A program made the translations under genes and the position numbers. The notes below the pieces were generated by a model, which was given only the letters and a program-made list of their open reading frames with translations, ran no database searches and was not told where the DNA came from. A DNA stretch of 64,000 nucleotides from Echria macrotheca (lineage: Eukaryota > Ascomycota > Sordariomycetes > Sordariales > Schizotheciaceae). Of the stretch, positions 45,060-55,653 are shown piece by piece (the first letter of the stretch is position 1; each line of letters opens with the position of its first letter). The DNA is taken from the NCBI GenBank assembly GCA_030411725.1, contig MU839851.1, forward strand, positions 186,001 to 250,000, written 5' to 3'.

Positions 45060-48000
45060 TTATTCTTCCCTGTTTGGATCTTCAGAAACCAAACCAACTA
45101 ACTTCTGTAGTGCTTCCAACACACGACTATGACCTCTGGCAGCAGCGTGGTCCGCCGCCGTCAAGCCGTCCGCATCGACCATAGTTAGGATCTTTGGAGC
45201 ATTCGCGAGCTCGTCGAGCAACTGTACATGTCCATGACGGGCAGCAATGTGAAGACATGTGCGCCCCTTGGCACCTTTGACCGTCGGGTCAGCACCTAGC
45301 GCCAGCAGCCGCTGTACGAGAGGGCTGTTCCCACGGCGGACGGCACGGTGCAGAGGTAAGTCGCCGTTGCGCATGGGGATAGATATATCGGCGCCGGCGT
45401 CTAACAAGATATTCAGTGCGTCGCGCGTTGCTCTCTCGTCCCTCTCGCGCATAAGATGAAGTGGCATAGCACTCTCGATATCGCGCGGCGAGGGGTGGGC
45501 GCCGGCACGAAGCAGCATGCTCACGATGTTGGGAAACACCCAGCCCGCGACAGCGGCATGCAGCGGTGTGCGCAGGATTGTGTTGCGTATATCAACACTG
45601 GCGCCGTTCTCAAGCAGCACCTCGATGACCTCGGCATCCCCGGCAGCGCAGGCCAGGTGTAGTGCAGTGTCACCACTGAGCGTGCGGGCGTTGGGAGGCG
45701 CGCCAGCAGCGAGCAGGACAGCAACAATACGTGCTCGTCGGTCGCTGCCGTGGATGGTCAGGGTTGTCCCATCTCCCCGCATGGAAAAGGCGAGGTGTAG
45801 TGCATTACGGCCAGCGGCATCACGACGGTGCACGTCGGCTCCGCAGCTGGTAGACAGCACCAGCTCGACGAGATCGCCCAGCTCGTCATTCGTGACCATG
45901 TGGTGTAGGGGGTCGCGGTCATCGGGCCCAATACGACCCGGCAGTTTTGCTCCTTTGAAGATGGCCAGTTGGGCCATCTCTGTTTTACCCTTCAGACATG
46001 CGTTGCCGAGGATCTCACACCACGCCGCCTGTGACTCTTCCGTCTCTGTGAATGAAAGGCTTAGCTCTGCGAGAGCCTGGACTGATGCGTTCCCGCGCCG
46101 GGCAACATCACGCAGAAGTTCGGCATAGGCCGTCGCCGTCGACGTTGTCCCTCCAGTTGCCTTAAACAAGACCTGGACGACGTCACCATGACCAGCGGCG
46201 ATGGCGAGCATCAGCGGCGTGGAACCCTCGGCGTTTACTGCATCAGGAACCGCACCCATGCTTAGAAGCAACTCGGCACACTCAGCCTTGGTCTCAGTCG
46301 GGTGAGCGCGCTCGTACATCTCGTCTTTGTGTTGTCGGCAGGCGCATTTGAAAGAGTCCGCCGCCGCCTTCGCCTCAACAGCTACGGCAGCACGGGCAGC
46401 CCAGTGCAACGGCGTCTCGCCTGACGCAGTCCGTGCCTTGACATCGGATCCGTGTTGGACCAGAAGCTCCATGACCGCCTTTTGAGCAGCTGACGCGGCA
46501 ACATGAAGCGGAGTTTCGCCCCCGTGTCCTGTCGCATCAACGCGGACACCTCGGGAGAGGAGCATTCGGGCGATCTCGTCATGTCCCGAGCAGCCCGCGC
46601 AGTGTAGAGGCGTCCAGCCTGGCTCGAGTTGGCACCACTGACTGTAGCGTGGGCTGTAGTAACCCCAACGACTCCAAGGAACAGCGTCCGCCCAGTAGTC
46701 GCGTCTTGGTGGATCGTAGCCTTCACCAGAGTACGGAACGTGACCGGCCTCTACGTCAGCGCCTGCGCCCAACAGCATCCCAACGATTTCCTCATTGCCC
46801 TTATGCGCGGCCAGATGGAGAGCCGCTCCTCCTTTTCGCGACGAATAAGATATGTCAGCTCCAAGTTGCAGTAGCTTCCCAACAAGCTCAGCTTTACCAT
46901 CCAGGATAGCGTAGTGCAGGATCGACTCGCCATTGAGGTTGCAGTCATTGACGTTGATATTGTGATCTAGCAGGGCCAGAACTGCGTTGAACTTCTCCGA
47001 CATTGCGGCAGCCACTGACGGGGTCGAACCGTCCTCGGCTCGAAGCGACAAGTCAGCGCCGTGTCTCGCCAAGGCCTGCAACGTTTCAACGTGGCCATGA
47101 TAAGCTGCCAGGTGAGCAGCCGTTAGGCCAGCCGCTGTCGTGGCGTTTATGTCGACATCCAGTCCCCGACGGATGATCAGCTCGGCTGCCTCCGTCGAGT
47201 TGTGTTGGGCGGCAACATGCAGCGGCGTGTAACCGTTCCGGTCTGAGACCGCAGCCGACATAGAACCATCGAATAGGATGTCTAAGATTTCTGTCTTGTT
47301 CTTGGCAGCCGCTTTGCCCATTAATGATCTCTCGCACGCGGGTGCCGTGTGTTGGAGCGGGGACTGTACCATGGCGATTAGGCGCTTCGCGTGATCGTCG
47401 CCGTCGTAATCCAGCGCAGCGGCCGCCATTCCGAGAATCACGGGCCCAGGGACACCCTGAGGCATACGTTCGACGAGGTAGTCAACCACTTGCCATGCGC
47501 GACCACCTGTGCCCATGGCGTATTCGACTGCAGTGCTTCCGGTGAACATCTCACTCGGATCGTTACACAGTCGATACGGAATCATTGGGTCGTTTATGTG
47601 ATCCATCAGGAATTTGACCATGTCGAGATTGTGCCCTTGTGCAGCTATATGAACCACGGAGTTGTTCATGTGGTCGAGAATGTCCGGGTCCGCTCCAAGA
47701 GTGTGAATCATGTAGTCGGCAACTGCCACCGAGTCTGTCCTAGCGGCGGCAAAAAGCATATCGGATTTCCATGCCCCGTCTCTTTCCCTGAGTGCGGCCA
47801 GCGTGTTGGCATCGCACTCCATAACGAGCTTCACCAGCTCCATGTGACCCGACAAGGCAGCCGAACGTATAGCCCAGTCTGTTACCTCAGCACCATGCTT
47901 CATGAGCATGCGAGCGGCGTCGATGCTTCTGGACGAAATAGCGGCTTCTAACGGCGCTTCGTTTCCCAAGGGGGCGGTCTTGTGAGAACTGAGCTTGATC

Positions 48001-50153
48001 AACAGTCCAACCATGACGTCGTCGTTGCTCCTCGTTGCCATCTCAAGAAGCGACTCGGTGGAAATGCTGCCATCAATGCTATCAACGTCGACCTTGACAA
48101 ACTCAGCCGAGGCTCCGTGGCGGTGAAGTAGTTTGACGGTTGACGCGAAACCGCCCTGCACCGCAACCGACATGGCGGTCTCACCCCGGTACGACGGCTT
48201 GTCCAAGTCGTACGACTGCCGTTGCAGCAGAACTCGGAGAACGCCGTCGAGCCCCAGCCTGGCTGCCTTCAGCACGGGTGTTTCATCGTCGGTTCGGATA
48301 ACGCGATATACATCCATGAACGGCATGAATCCGTCCTGTATCCAAGTTCGTTGTGCGTTTGCCGCTGCCGTCAAACATTCAGCAGCCAGCTCGTCCACCG
48401 AACCGTCCTTACAGAACTTCACATGGTAACCCCAGTGGCGAGCCGCGTAGGACATGGTATCAGGATGTCCCATGGTGAAAGGCATGGCCCCCTTGTCGGC
48501 GTCGCGTCGGAGGATCTGCAAACAGGTCCGCGATATCATCTCGTGTCCTCCCGGAAACAGGGCGGCCAGCTCCGCATCCGATAAACTCAAAGAATCAAGG
48601 ACCGAGACAGTTGCGTTGTCGTCATCGTAGAGCAGAAGACTTTTGGCAATGTCCAGGATGGGAGGTTTGCGCGTTTTGGGGGGCTCTACATTCTCAGGTA
48701 CGGATTCGTCGTCGATGGTGTGGACCTCGATGCCTCCTGCTTGCCACGCCAGACGATATCCGACCGGCGCCGTGACGTCCCAGGAGAGGGCCCTGGTGAT
48801 GTCGTCCAACGTCAGGGGTTCCTTTGCGTGGGCGAGCCAGCAAAGGACTGTGAAGACCGTACCCCGGCTCTCGGAAGGATGTGTCTCAATCGCATTCAAT
48901 ACCCGGTGCCATTCTGCTAGCCGGTCGTTGTCTGGAACTGCTTTCCACGCGTTCTGATCGAGCCCGTCCAGTTTCCTTGCGAGCTCCTTTGGGAACTGGC
49001 CAGCGACCCCGCGGATCACGCCAGTCCAGAGCCAGCTGATAGAATATTCCGTATCGGCCTCGGTGACGGCAATGATGTCCCCTCTGCGAAAGGAGAGCTC
49101 TCCAATGTGTTTTCCGATGTATTCGGTGGTAGCGCGCATGTAAAACAGAACTGGCTTGGTTGTACTTGTACCATCGTCCCCAGCATCTAACACCCTCGAA
49201 AGACTTTCGATGTTGCGCATCTTGCGATCCAGCATGTACCGGGCCATGATAAACATACCATCGCTAGCGCGGACAATATCATCAATGACGACGCCGAGAT
49301 TCTCCCCTTGGTCGGCCAGCTGCTCCTCAGCAAGGGGATAGGCCTCTGCCAGGTAAGCCATGGTCGCCGTCAGCACATCGTGGGCCGTTGGTTCAATTAT
49401 AAGGTGCACAGCACCCATCTCGGCCATGGCTGTTGCAATATCGCTGTTCCGCTTCCACATCTCAGGCGCTTCACCGTGCGTGGCGCTTGATACGTACAGA
49501 TACACGCGATTACCGTGCATCCACAAGAGCTACATCAGTCCTTGTTAGCTACTTCATGGGTTCTTTCCAGGGCTTGCAGTAAGTTGTGAGATGCATCTTA
49601 CCTTTTGCAGAAGCATTGCTCGCTCGCTGATAGGGAACTCATCCAGTCCGTCGATGCCGACGAAAACGCGCCCAAAAGACTCACACAGCGCCAGTAGAAC
49701 TAGCATGAACTCGTCGATGCCGGGCTGTTGTTCGCCCTCAGACGCTGCGAGTTGGCTATGCAACTTTGTGAGGAGCGCTGGTAGTGGTCGACCTGCAGCA
49801 ACCGTCTGCGACGCGAGCTGTCGACACACAGTCGCAACAACCTTGAGAGTTGTCAGGTGGGCAGCATCCGGCCCCCCGCAGTAGACGTAGGCAACCCCAT
49901 GGTCTTCATTGGCGATGCAATGCAGGAGCTTGTCCACAACGGCGGCCGTAGTGGTCGTGTTGCCAACTCCTGGCAACCCCCGGGCCCAGATGGTGGAGCC
50001 ATCTAAACGGCCGATAATCCAGTCGTTGAACGTAATTCCTTCGGGGACACGTATTGTCGTCCCTTTTGGCAGCGAGGCAAGGATTTCCTGGTGTCTTCCC
50101 TCGGCATCGAGCGACAAGATCCACGCAACTATTGCATCTTCCAGCGATGCCAT
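45060..50153 (-). CDS. NACHT-ankyrin NLR-like protein with an SH3-like domain
   Basis: Exons 50153-49602 and 49529-45060 give 1673 residues. Exon 1 holds a short N-terminus without a recognisable effector domain and the NACHT core: P-loop GLPGVGNT (59-66) and Walker B RVFVGIDGLDE (162-172). The P-loop Lys is Asn (codon AAC at 49959-49961). Exon 2 continues the NTPase module, then has an apparent SH3 domain at about residues 311-370 (GELSFRRGDIIAV, SWLWTG, GVAGQFPKEL). A winged-helix-like stretch typical of fungal NLRs follows (VLCWLAHAKEPLTLDDITRAL). From about residue 500 to the end there are many ankyrin repeats of the G-x-TPLHxAA type. Fungal NLRs of this design sense non-self and trigger cell death; this one lacks a visible death-executing domain. 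It lies between two inverted MITE copies and is divergent to a HET gene. Confidence 0.9.
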
Positions 50154-50541
50154 GGTATAAACGCAACGATGAAGAAGTATGTCTGGTAGATTGACGTGAA
50201 GAGGATGCTATGGTATCTGAAGTAGATGCAGGCTGTACTCGGAGAGAAATTTGTTGATGAAGGGTGTCAAAAACTTACGAAGGTCCGGGAGCAATTCCAC
50301 GGGCAATTCTCACGACAACCAATAGAACGGTTCCACAATCACACCAAAACCAGCACAGCCCCGACAATAGTGCGGCTGAATGGACCAAACTGCACGCACT
50401 GATGGCTCCCAAGTTTATGAATGGCTGCAGGGTGCAATTCTCCGATGCTGCGCGCTTTCTGTAACCTCAAAGCCTGCCCCTGAGCAGGGGGTGTCAGGCT
50501 GAGAAGTGCCTTGCGAGATCGGGGTGACTGTTAATAAAGTA
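50154..50541. other. Upstream region of the NACHT-ankyrin gene
   Basis: About 0.39 kb between the NACHT gene start and MITE copy 2. Together with 50961-51133 and the MITE it makes up the divergent promoter region shared with the HET gene. No further gene is seen. Confidence 0.5.
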
Positions 50542-50960
50542 GGCGTCTGATAGGGGTGCACCCCCATCTTGATCCGTACGCATCCCCTTAAAGATACATT
50601 TTTGGCCTACATCCTCAAATATAAGCGTTCCGGTATATTAATAATGCCAGTAGGGCTATTAATAAGGGCTTTACGATTTATTAAACACGTTTTTAAACCT
50701 TTATTTACTATCTAAAAATAAAATATAAAAGATCTCGATTTAACGCGTTTCGTATAGTAAATAACGTAACGACCTTAAATTTTTACTTTTCTTTACCTTT
50801 ATAAGTTTAAAACCCCTTATATATAGTAAATAGGCCTTTAACAAATATATATATAGCTTTTAGGAAAAATATTAGCTGTAAATTAAAGGGTATATGCGTA
50901 AAATACGATGGCCGGGGGATGCACCCGTAGCAAAAGGGGGGTGCACCCCTATCTGATGCC
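50542..50960 (-). mobile_element. hAT-type MITE, copy 2 (inverted relative to copy 1)
   Basis: A 419-bp element with ends GGCGTCTGATAGGGGTGCA and, in reverse, GGCATCAGATAGGGGTGCA. Its perfect 8-bp target duplication is ATAAAGTA (50534-50541 and 50961-50968). The interior matches the reverse complement of copy 1 with mostly C/T and G/A differences, consistent with RIP. It ends 173 bp before the ATG of the HET gene and begins 389 bp upstream of the NACHT gene start. Confidence 0.93.
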
Positions 50961-51133
50961 ATAAAGTATCGCATTCATGTGCATGCTGAGGGAGAGTGGA
51001 TCGGTATTGGTAGTATTTGTCCCGCTTTCCACAAGCATTGAGAACCGGCTCCTCTCTATCGCTAATCGAAACTGCAACCTGCAATCCGCGTCTCTCACGA
51101 ACTGGGTACCCAAATCTTCGGTTTGAAGCAACC

Positions 51134-53095
51134 ATGTCCGGATTCGACGTTCTCGCAAGCCAGCTGGGCGTGAAGGTGAACCTTGGCAACATGGGTGATA
51201 CCGTCTACCCACCAGTGCCGGCGTCGCCTTCACTTTCAGAGGAATCGGATCTCGGGGCCGATTGGGTTCACATCTACACTCCCATCAAGCGCGACGAGAT
51301 CCGCCTCCTCATTCTCAACCCAGGAAGCGGAGATGAGCCCATCAGCTGCTTTCTTGAGAACTACCCCGTTGCCAAACCGAAGCGCTTTGCTGCGCTGTCC
51401 TATGTCTGGGGCATCGACACCCCTGAGACACGACGCCAAATTCTGTTGGATGGCTGCCCAGTGAGCGTCACGGCAAATCTATATGCATTCCTGAGCCAGC
51501 ATCGCGAAGACGACCTCTGCAGCGTGCTATGGGTGGACGCTGTGTGCATCAATCAGAAGGACCTGGCTGAGCGCGCATCACAGATCCACCTGATGAAGCG
51601 TGTGTACGAAAGCGCCGAGGAGATCATCATATGGCTCGGCGAGAGTAATGCAGCAATCGACGCTGCTGTTGACCGGATGCACGACATTTACAACACTTGG
51701 TGGACGCCCATCCTCAAACGTACTGGGTCAGCTCACCGCTCGCTCGCCACCATCACGGATTCCGACATTGAACATCTTCTCCGGGGCTCGGTAGCTGATT
51801 CCGGGGCAGACGTATGGAGAACCGGGATCCAAGAGATAATGTCGCGCCCGTGGTGGTCCCGCATTTGGGTCTACCAGGAAGCAACGGCACCATGCGCAGC
51901 CGGTGCCCGTGTACGCATTGGTCCACACGATATATCGTTCGACACCGTCTTGACGGTGAACCAGATTATGCGCAGCATTGCCTGGCGAGGTCACTCTGAC
52001 CCGCTCTTCTCGCTCGACGGGAATCGAGCGGGCAACCCGGCAGCGTATATGCAGACGTATGCCGCCCTTCGCAAACGCCACCAGGCCTCTGGCCGAAGCC
52101 GCTTCCTGCGCATGCCCGACCTGCTATACGCGCTCAGGAGGTTCGACGCCACGAACCCGCGAGACAAACTCTACGCACTCATCCCAACCAGTCTAGATGG
52201 TGCCGAGTTACTTCATGTGGCCTATGACTGGCCAGTGGAGAAGGTGTACACCGACGCTGCGTGGTCTATGATCCGGGCCCACGGTAACCTCGACGTGCTC
52301 GGCCATTGCTCGGCACCCTCTCCCGACGACGGGGTCGACATGCCTGCCCTCCCGTCGTGGGTGCCCAACTGGACAGCCAAGTCGACAGCGATCCCCTTTT
52401 TCAAGCGAGGTCTCGCATCACATCTACCCAGCGCGCCGAAGGAGTCAGACGCACACGGCGTACACCTTGATGATGCGGGCGTTGAGATTGGAAAATTGTA
52501 TCACGCATCAGGGGACAGTGTTGCTGAAGTATCCCTCGACACCGACGGCACGACTCTAACCTGCGCCGGATTTGTTTTTGACAGCGTCGCCAACGTCAGC
52601 CCCGAGGCTGGCAGGGACATTCTGGGTGTCGACGTGGCCCAATCCTGGGCCGACTGGCTGCAGACAGTATCGGGAGCCAGCAGCATTTCTCAAGCGGACT
52701 TGGCCCGTATCCTTGTGGCCGACTGCGACAGAGTAGCCATAGACGTAGGAATACGGCGTCGCGGCCAGACCAACAACATCTCGCCCGCTGACGTCGATAA
52801 CCTGCACGATCGCCATCGCCGGGGCTACTATATGGACATAACCGGCCCACATCCGGCATCATTCCGGCGGCGTCTTGTTGTGACCAAAAATGGCCACGTG
52901 GGCATCGCAGCGGAGCACGTCCGGCCAGGAGACCTAGTCACTATCTTGATGGGCGGCCAGATTCCCATGATTTTGCGCGAGGAGCAGCAACACTACAGAT
53001 TCATAAGCGAGGCATTCATTCATGGAATCATGGATGGTGAGGCTACCATGAAGGGGAGTGGGGGTGACATGAAGAGGCAATTCTCCATTCGATAG
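51134..53095 (+). CDS. HET-domain protein
   Basis: A single exon of 653 residues from the ATG at 51134 (MSGFDVLASQLG). Upstream sequence in the same frame lacks an ATG. HET core motifs: IRLLILNPGSGDEPI, FAALSYVWG (85-93), VLWVDAVCINQKD (131-143), MKRVYESAEEIIIWLGE and WSRIWVYQE. Next comes the usual DLLYALRRFDATNPRDKLYAL and a C-terminal region ending in GHVGIAAEHVRPGDLVTILMGG, typical of the larger HET family. The expected role is in heterokaryon incompatibility or related cell-death signalling. It is divergent to the NACHT-ankyrin gene, and MITE copy 2 sits in their shared promoter, so the pair could be co-regulated. Confidence 0.93.
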   Translation: MSGFDVLASQLGVKVNLGNMGDTVYPPVPASPSLSEESDLGADWVHIYTPIKRDEIRLLILNPGSGDEPISCFLENYPVAKPKRFAALSYVWGIDTPETRRQILLDGCPVSVTANLYAFLSQHREDDLCSVLWVDAVCINQKDLAERASQIHLMKRVYESAEEIIIWLGESNAAIDAAVDRMHDIYNTWWTPILKRTGSAHRSLATITDSDIEHLLRGSVADSGADVWRTGIQEIMSRPWWSRIWVYQEATAPCAAGARVRIGPHDISFDTVLTVNQIMRSIAWRGHSDPLFSLDGNRAGNPAAYMQTYAALRKRHQASGRSRFLRMPDLLYALRRFDATNPRDKLYALIPTSLDGAELLHVAYDWPVEKVYTDAAWSMIRAHGNLDVLGHCSAPSPDDGVDMPALPSWVPNWTAKSTAIPFFKRGLASHLPSAPKESDAHGVHLDDAGVEIGKLYHASGDSVAEVSLDTDGTTLTCAGFVFDSVANVSPEAGRDILGVDVAQSWADWLQTVSGASSISQADLARILVADCDRVAIDVGIRRRGQTNNISPADVDNLHDRHRRGYYMDITGPHPASFRRRLVVTKNGHVGIAAEHVRPGDLVTILMGGQIPMILREEQQHYRFISEAFIHGIMDGEATMKGSGGDMKRQFSIR

Positions 53096-53594
53096 ATATC
53101 ATCTTAGAGGGAGGGGGATGGGTTGCTGCGTTAGTAGTTGGTCTCCCTCTGCTGGGCCAATAGACTGGTAACCACGGCGATATCGGCGACGGGCGGGCTG
53201 GGCAGACCCAGGGGGCCATGAAAGATGGGCTGCTTCGACATGCAAAAACCTGATCCAGGTAGAAATCACCACGAACGATCTTGTTGACACATACCTCACC
53301 TTGTTCTCTCCATTCATGCTAATGGTATGTTTGAAATCCCTACTTCACAACATAGGTATCGTGCCAATAATGCCAATACATTCCCTAGGTAGCTACCTAT
53401 CTTCCGTAGACCGGCCTGTCGGTGATCAGCACGGTGCGAGAATCGTTGCACGGCCAACATAGTTGAAACGTGAGTAGGGACAACTGCGGCAGCTTCCAGT
53501 GTTTGAATCACGCTTTAGGGTGAAAATCATAAATGATAGTCTCTACGTAACCCAGATGTCACACTACTCAAGGGAAGAAAAAAAGAAAAAGAAA
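53096..53594. other. Intergenic, between HET gene and tRNA gene
   Basis: About 0.5 kb with no recognised gene. A T-free purine run (GAAGAAAAAAAGAAAAAGAAA) lies just before the tRNA 3' end; on the minus strand this is the T-rich RNA polymerase III terminator. Confidence 0.5.
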
Positions 53595-53707
53595 TGCGGT
53601 TTATGTGGATCGAACACATGACCTTCAGATTGTTTGATGGAGCAAGCTCCTCAAATGGAATGAAGTGGGACTTCAGTCTGACGCTCTCCCAACTGAGCTA
53701 AACCCGC
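53595..53707 (-). tRNA. tRNA-Phe (GAA) with an intron
   Basis: Read on the minus strand the gene starts GCGGGTTTAGCTCAGTTGGG (acceptor and D arm). It has the anticodon loop CTGAAG with anticodon GAA, the T arm GTGTTCGATCC with both polymerase III boxes, and ends AAACCGCA. The 73-nt mature tRNA is split by about 40 nt inserted one base 3' of the anticodon, the standard eukaryotic tRNA intron site. T-rich sequence follows the 3' end on the minus strand as terminator. Confidence 0.93.
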
Positions 53708-54312
53708 TTGCCAATAGAAATCAATAGATTTTTCTGCTTTAAGACTTGCGAATGCACTGTCGTGCTAGTCATCCGATGCAGCGAACGCCAGCCATTCATT
53801 CCAGCCTGGAACTTTACAATCAAGAAATATCAGAACCCCGAGGGTTACTACTTTGCGACGAAAAGCCTGCGGGGAATCATCAGCGCGATTCAGTGCAGAG
53901 ACACTCGGCCTGCCCGCTGTTCGACAGTTTTGGGTGCATTCGACAGCCGTGAAGGAGAATGACCTCACGAACAGGAAGAGGCGGATGGCAGCCGACTAGG
54001 GTAGAGACTCTTATCCTCAGTGACACTTACCAGAAGTTTACTTCCGCGCTCGTTGAATCACAACTGGCCGCAACATGGTCCGGATTCATTCAGAATCAAG
54101 TGATGCAGAAGGGATAATAGCCCGGCATGGCATCCTTGTCCCGGAGCAAGCTCACCCAGTCGCCCTTTGCGATGCCAAGACCACGCTCCCCCAGGGTACA
54201 GGCAGTCACTCTGCTGTTCCTGTGCGCGTTGGCGCTGGTGTCGCGTGTCGCGTGACGTCACACTGTTGATCCAAACCGACCGTCGATCTAAACAGTCGAA
54301 AACGTTGGGGTC
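53708..54312. other. Intergenic, upstream of the Cys/His-rich gene
   Basis: About 0.6 kb. A minus-strand frame (54058-54705) and short plus frames show no domain and are not supported. The promoter of the right-hand gene is probably here. Confidence 0.4.
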
Positions 54313-55084
54313 ATGGAGATTTCCAGGTTGGTATTCTTCTCCAATCTCCAGTCTGTCAATCGAGAAGAAACTTGCCAAGAATTTGAAAAGATGACGAGAA
54401 ACGATGAACATCTCGAGAAGCTCAAAGCAGCCGAAGACTGGAAAGCCCGCAAGATTCTCATTGCGCTGTGCGCCGACGCCGAGATCTCGAACAAGGCCGC
54501 CAAGTACTTGGACGATATGAACAGGCGTTCCAACACCCTCGAGACGCTCCATCCGAAGCGGAAACGCTCTCCATCCCCAGAGCTCAGCATTTGCGTCCAG
54601 TGTGAAAAGGTTTACAGCAAAGCCGCGAACACCGAAATGCTGTGTCAATATCACAACGGTGAGGCACCCCACGTTCTTCACAATGGGAACACCTACCATT
54701 TGCATCGTACATATGGGCTCATCTTGATGTTGGTAACGGAGTCTAGGGGAACTAGAGCCTGACTACGGTTCACGCGTCTGGGCAGATCATGATCAGCGCT
54801 GTCACGGTACCATCAACTCGGACTACTGTCGGAAAGAATATCCAGATGGTTTCACTTGGACATGTTGTGACCAGACGGGGACCGGGAATGGTTGTAGACT
54901 GAGCCGGCACCAGTCGGATCCTTCCAAGAATAAGAGGCTCGAGCTTGACGAAGAGGCTTCCGAGGTGTCTGCAAGTGAAGAGTTCGAGGAGGACGACGAG
55001 ACCGAAGAGAGCGACGATGATGGTCAGGAGGAGCAAGACAGGGAGAGAGAGGAAGGACACAGGGTCAAGAGGCGAAAGATGTAG
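54313..55084 (+). CDS. Cys/His-rich, CHORD-like zinc-binding protein (hypothetical)
   Basis: Exons 54313-54658 and 54747-55084 give 227 residues. An ATG at 54391 (MTRNDEHLEKL) is an alternative start and would remove 26 residues. Splicing joins two halves of one motif: CVQCEKVYSKAANTEMLCQY-HNGELE, then CHGTINSDYC, DGFTWTCCDQ, GNGC and RH. The order C-x2-C, Asn, C-x2-H-x-G, W-x-CC, GC, H resembles the CHORD zinc module, though the spacing after the second half differs. The N-terminal part is helical (KAARKILIALCADAEI-like). The C-terminal tail is a long acidic stretch followed by the basic end RVKRRKM, which may be a nuclear signal. The function is unknown. Confidence 0.75.
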
Positions 55085-55653
55085 CGGTAAAGATACTTTC
55101 TTCCACTCCACTAGAAGGCACGTCTAGGTATATAGATATGTAGCAGACAGTTGGGAGTGGGCATGCGTCTTGGAGATCTCCAAAACTCCGCCAGCTCTCA
55201 TCCTTTCGGTAAATTCACCCGATGGAACAGCCAGCACACGGAGACCACCAATCGATGGAGGTGCGAAACATCCCGGAGTTTGACCAAGATGTAAGGAACG
55301 CTCGATGAAGCTGAAAAAGTAACTGTCAGACCTGGGACTGGTCCTCAGTGCGGATGTTACGCCAACGCCCTTTCTATATGTACCTAGAGTGTGAAGCAAT
55401 GCGGGCAGGTACCTACCTTACTCATCACCACCTACCACAGAATCCCAGAGCCCATTCCGCGTCTTCGGCTGCGACAACACGAACAAGGAAAGGAAATCAA
55501 GCGCACCACGAGACCGCCGCCGGATGGAATTGTGAAGCTGGCAAACAGAATGGTCAGAAAGGAATTCATCTTGCATTTTATGGAGGCCGTTAAAACCTGG
55601 CAGGACAGTCCAGGCGGCCCGCAGAGGTTTGAACAGATGAGGACGCTACATAG
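55085..55653. other. Intergenic between 3' ends
   Basis: About 0.57 kb between the Cys/His-rich gene and the convergent HET gene. Short frames only; no recognised gene. Confidence 0.5.

Noticed and set aside
44549..50960. The two MITEs plus the NLR-like gene as a single composite transposon
   Set aside because: Each MITE has its own different 8-bp duplication, and no shared duplication flanks the whole segment.
54058..54705. Minus-strand frame of 215 residues
   Set aside because: It is the shadow of the plus-strand Cys/His-rich gene exon, whose spliced product makes a coherent motif.
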